A stretch of DNA of 64,000 nt, from contig NZ_JH932293.1 of NCBI RefSeq assembly GCF_000301075.1, positions 977,755 through 1,041,754 on the forward strand, in the 5' to 3' direction. Source of the stretch: Bergeyella zoohelcum ATCC 43767 (GTDB lineage: Bacteria; Bacteroidota; Bacteroidia; Flavobacteriales; Weeksellaceae). This document shows, piece by piece, positions 62,329 through 64,000 of this stretch. The notes under the pieces are model-generated. The model was not told the DNA's origin. It saw only the letters and a program-made list of their open reading frames with translations, and made no database searches. A program made the translations under genes and the position numbers. Position 1 is the stretch's first letter. Every line of letters begins with the position of its first letter.

Positions 62329-62336
62329 CAAATATA
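62329..62336 (-). promoter_or_regulatory. -7 element of DUF4290-murA-yigZ, possibly leaderless
   Basis: On the minus strand TATATTTG ends five bases before the ATG at 62323. With the usual distance the transcript would begin at or next to the A of the ATG. No good -33 box is seen. Confidence 0.5.
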
Positions 62337-62519
62337 GGAAAAGAATTTATGCGGGGATACATCTTAAAGAATAGGATGAGTTTAAAATGTCAAAAAACAC
62401 ATTGTTTAGAATGAGTATAAATTAACAAAAACACTATAACATAGTTGCTATAATGGGGGAATCATTCTGTTAGTTTGTTTTTAATTTTTTAAATTTGCAG
62501 ATTGAGTAAATAAATACAT

Positions 62520-62891
62520 ATGAATATCCCGAACGATTATCTACCGATACTTATCCAATCTGCTGTAGCTATTGGATTTGTGGCGGTTTCTTTAGCGGGG
62601 ACGCATTTTTTGGGTCCGAAACAAAAGAAGGAAGCAGAGCTGAAAAATGAAAGTTTTGAATGTGGTGTTCCAGTAGAGGGGAATGCAAGAACCCCTTTTT
62701 CGGTGAAATATTTTCTCACTGCAATTCTTTTTGTTTTGTTTGATATAGAAATCGTTTTTTTCTATCCTTATGCTGTGAACATTCGTGAATTTGGTGTTCA
62801 AGGATTCATTGCAGTAAGTGTATTTGTAGCCATCTTTGCACTGGCATTCATCTATGTGTGGAAAAGAGGAGCATTAGATTGGGATAAATAA
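62520..62891 (+). CDS. nuoA: NADH-quinone oxidoreductase subunit A
   Basis: 123 residues, three helices. ESFECGVPVEGNARTPFSVKYFL and FDIEIVFFYPYAVN are the NuoA signatures (Cys loop between helix 1 and 2). First gene of the nuo operon, with TAAATTTG at 62490-62497 as -7 box. Membrane-arm subunit at the junction with the peripheral arm. Confidence 0.96.
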   Translation: MNIPNDYLPILIQSAVAIGFVAVSLAGTHFLGPKQKKEAELKNESFECGVPVEGNARTPFSVKYFLTAILFVLFDIEIVFFYPYAVNIREFGVQGFIAVSVFVAIFALAFIYVWKRGALDWDK

Positions 62892-62908
62892 TAATAAAGA
62901 CAACAGAA

Positions 62909-63469
62909 ATGAGTTTAGAAAAAGAATCTACGATAGTAAGAATGGATGGTCCTGCTCCCGAAGGAATGGAAGGCGAGGGGTTTTTCGTAACCAAACTCAG
63001 TAGTGTAATAGGTTTGGCTAGAAAGCACTCGTTATGGCCATTGCCTTTTGCTACTTCATGCTGTGGAATTGAGTTTATGGCGACACTCAACCCTACTTAT
63101 GATGCTTCTCGTTTTGGTATGGAAAGAAACTCTTTCTCTCCAAGACATGCGGATATGATGATGGTCTGTGGAACGATTTCTAAAAAATTAGCCCCCGTGC
63201 TTAAGCAGGTTTATCTCCAAATGGCAGAGCCAAGATGGGTGATTTCAGTAGGAGCGTGTGCATGTAGCGGAGGGATTTTTGATACCTACTCTGTACTTCA
63301 AGGGATAGACAAGATTATTCCAGTAGATGTATATGTTCCTGGATGCCCACCTAGACCTGAGCAGATTATAGAGGGTGTAATGCAGCTTCAGACTTTAGTA
63401 GAAAGTGAAAGCATCCGCAGAAGAGATTTGCCAGAATATAAAGCATTATTGGAATCTTACGGAATTTAA
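62909..63469 (+). CDS. nuoB: NADH-quinone oxidoreductase subunit B
   Basis: 186 residues. Cluster N2 ligands are present: ATSCCGIEFMAT (two adjacent Cys), GACACSGG and VPGCPPRPEQI. It carries the last Fe-S cluster before quinone. It lies 17 bases after nuoA. Confidence 0.97.
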   Translation: MSLEKESTIVRMDGPAPEGMEGEGFFVTKLSSVIGLARKHSLWPLPFATSCCGIEFMATLNPTYDASRFGMERNSFSPRHADMMMVCGTISKKLAPVLKQVYLQMAEPRWVISVGACACSGGIFDTYSVLQGIDKIIPVDVYVPGCPPRPEQIIEGVMQLQTLVESESIRRRDLPEYKALLESYGI

Positions 63470-63637
63470 TGAATTTGATAATGAGGTAATTTGAAAAATA
63501 AATTTTAGAATAATATTATTATTAATTAAAAAGATTGAAAGATAAAAAAACTATTAAGTAGTAGATTTTAGGTAGGAAGCAATTTTAAATCTTAAATCAA
63601 CAAATTATCCGATTATCTAATTACTCTGATTAACATT

Positions 63638-64000
63638 ATGACAAACGAATTTGTACTTACTGCTTTACAAAGAGAATTTCCAGATGAAATTCTCAGCTAT
63701 ACTGAGCCTTATGGTATGCTCACGGTGGAAGTGAAAAAAGATGCAGTAAAAAAAGTGATTCATTACCTTAAAGATTCCAGTTTAAACTTTATGTTCTTAA
63801 CGGATCTTTGTGGTATTCATTATCCTGAAAATAAAGAAAAAGAAATTGGTGTAGTATATCATTTACATAATCTAATAGAGAATTTTAGATTGAGAATAAA
63901 GGCATTTACTACCAGAGAAAATGTGGAGTTCGAAACACTGACTGACCTTTTTTCAGGAGCCAATTGGATGGAAAGAGAAACTTTTGATTTCTACGGTATC
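63638..64000 (+). CDS. nuoC: NADH-quinone oxidoreductase subunit C, 3' end outside the window
   Basis: Open from ATG 63638 to the last base (121 codons). MTNEFVLTALQREFP, LNFMFLTDLCGIHYP, YHLHNLIENFRLRIKA and WMERETFDFYGI are NuoC features. The 168-base gap after nuoB contains low-complexity repeats (GTAGGAAGC, AAATCTTAAATC) and no gene. NuoC is a separate gene here, not visibly fused to nuoD within the window. Confidence 0.93.
   Translation, partial: MTNEFVLTALQREFPDEILSYTEPYGMLTVEVKKDAVKKVIHYLKDSSLNFMFLTDLCGIHYPENKEKEIGVVYHLHNLIENFRLRIKAFTTRENVEFETLTDLFSGANWMERETFDFYGI

Overview
The window looks like chromosomal DNA of an AT-rich member of the Bacteroidota, class Flavobacteriia, most likely Chryseobacterium/Riemerella/Bergeyella-like (Weeksellaceae). 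Reasons: promoters of the form TTTG-N18/19-TAnnTTTG (clear ahead of rpsF, the SRP RNA and the AC-repeat leader), family-restricted proteins (GLPGLI family, DUF4290, DUF4199, DUF3575, WbqC, TamL), long Bacteroidota-type signal peptidase I, split transketolase, and a MurA with Asp in place of the active-site Cys. The genus is not certain.

Layout. 1-3243: a DUF4300 protein (partial), sigma/anti-sigma pair, RclC-like membrane protein and a MsrA-MsrB lipoprotein, read as an oxidative/hypochlorite stress operon. 3436-4612: decayed IS5-family element inside a decayed lipoprotein gene, then the SRP RNA (minus strand). 4918-10598: DUF4199, GT2 glycosyltransferase, a Fic protein between two paralogous small membrane proteins, a GIN lipoprotein and a phosphohexomutase. 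10891-16867: thyA, FAD oxidoreductase, TamL, RNA methyltransferase; then rpsF-rpsR-rplI. 17766-18153 is an intergenic mosaic of three segments, each with a second copy elsewhere in the window. 18155-23466: serine hydrolase/YIP1-like/DUF2089 cluster, a Balon/baeRF-type ribosome hibernation factor, an IS30 transposase remnant, a Crp/Fnr regulator and a VOC protein. 23924-29146: TolC-HlyD-two-permease export operon behind a perfect 16-bp palindrome.

29147-34336 is the most unusual part: a consensus promoter followed by a perfect (AC)40 tract, then a 713-residue tail-fibre-like secreted protein, a DUF3575 outer membrane protein with a structured leader, and a second, smaller fibre-like protein. 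34756-41759: lipoprotein, subtilase, WbqC, lepB, dapB and an unknown secreted protein. 41817-49129: sodium:solute symporter, DEAD-box helicase, a 5'-truncated HU/DUF4469 gene, a TonB-dependent receptor and an intact IS (IS256-like, zinc-ribbon variant). 49400-64000: ordinary housekeeping genes (rlpA, rimO, rfbC, nucleotidyltransferase, split transketolase, recG, GNAT, zinc protease, GLPGLI, YigZ, murA, DUF4290) and the start of the nuo operon (nuoA, nuoB, partial nuoC).

Most of the window is ordinary core genome. The points worth following up are the giant AC microsatellite ahead of a surface fibre gene, the dispersed repeat mosaic, the Balon homologue, the Fic/membrane-paralogue cassette and the stress operon. 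No tRNA, rRNA or CRISPR was seen.
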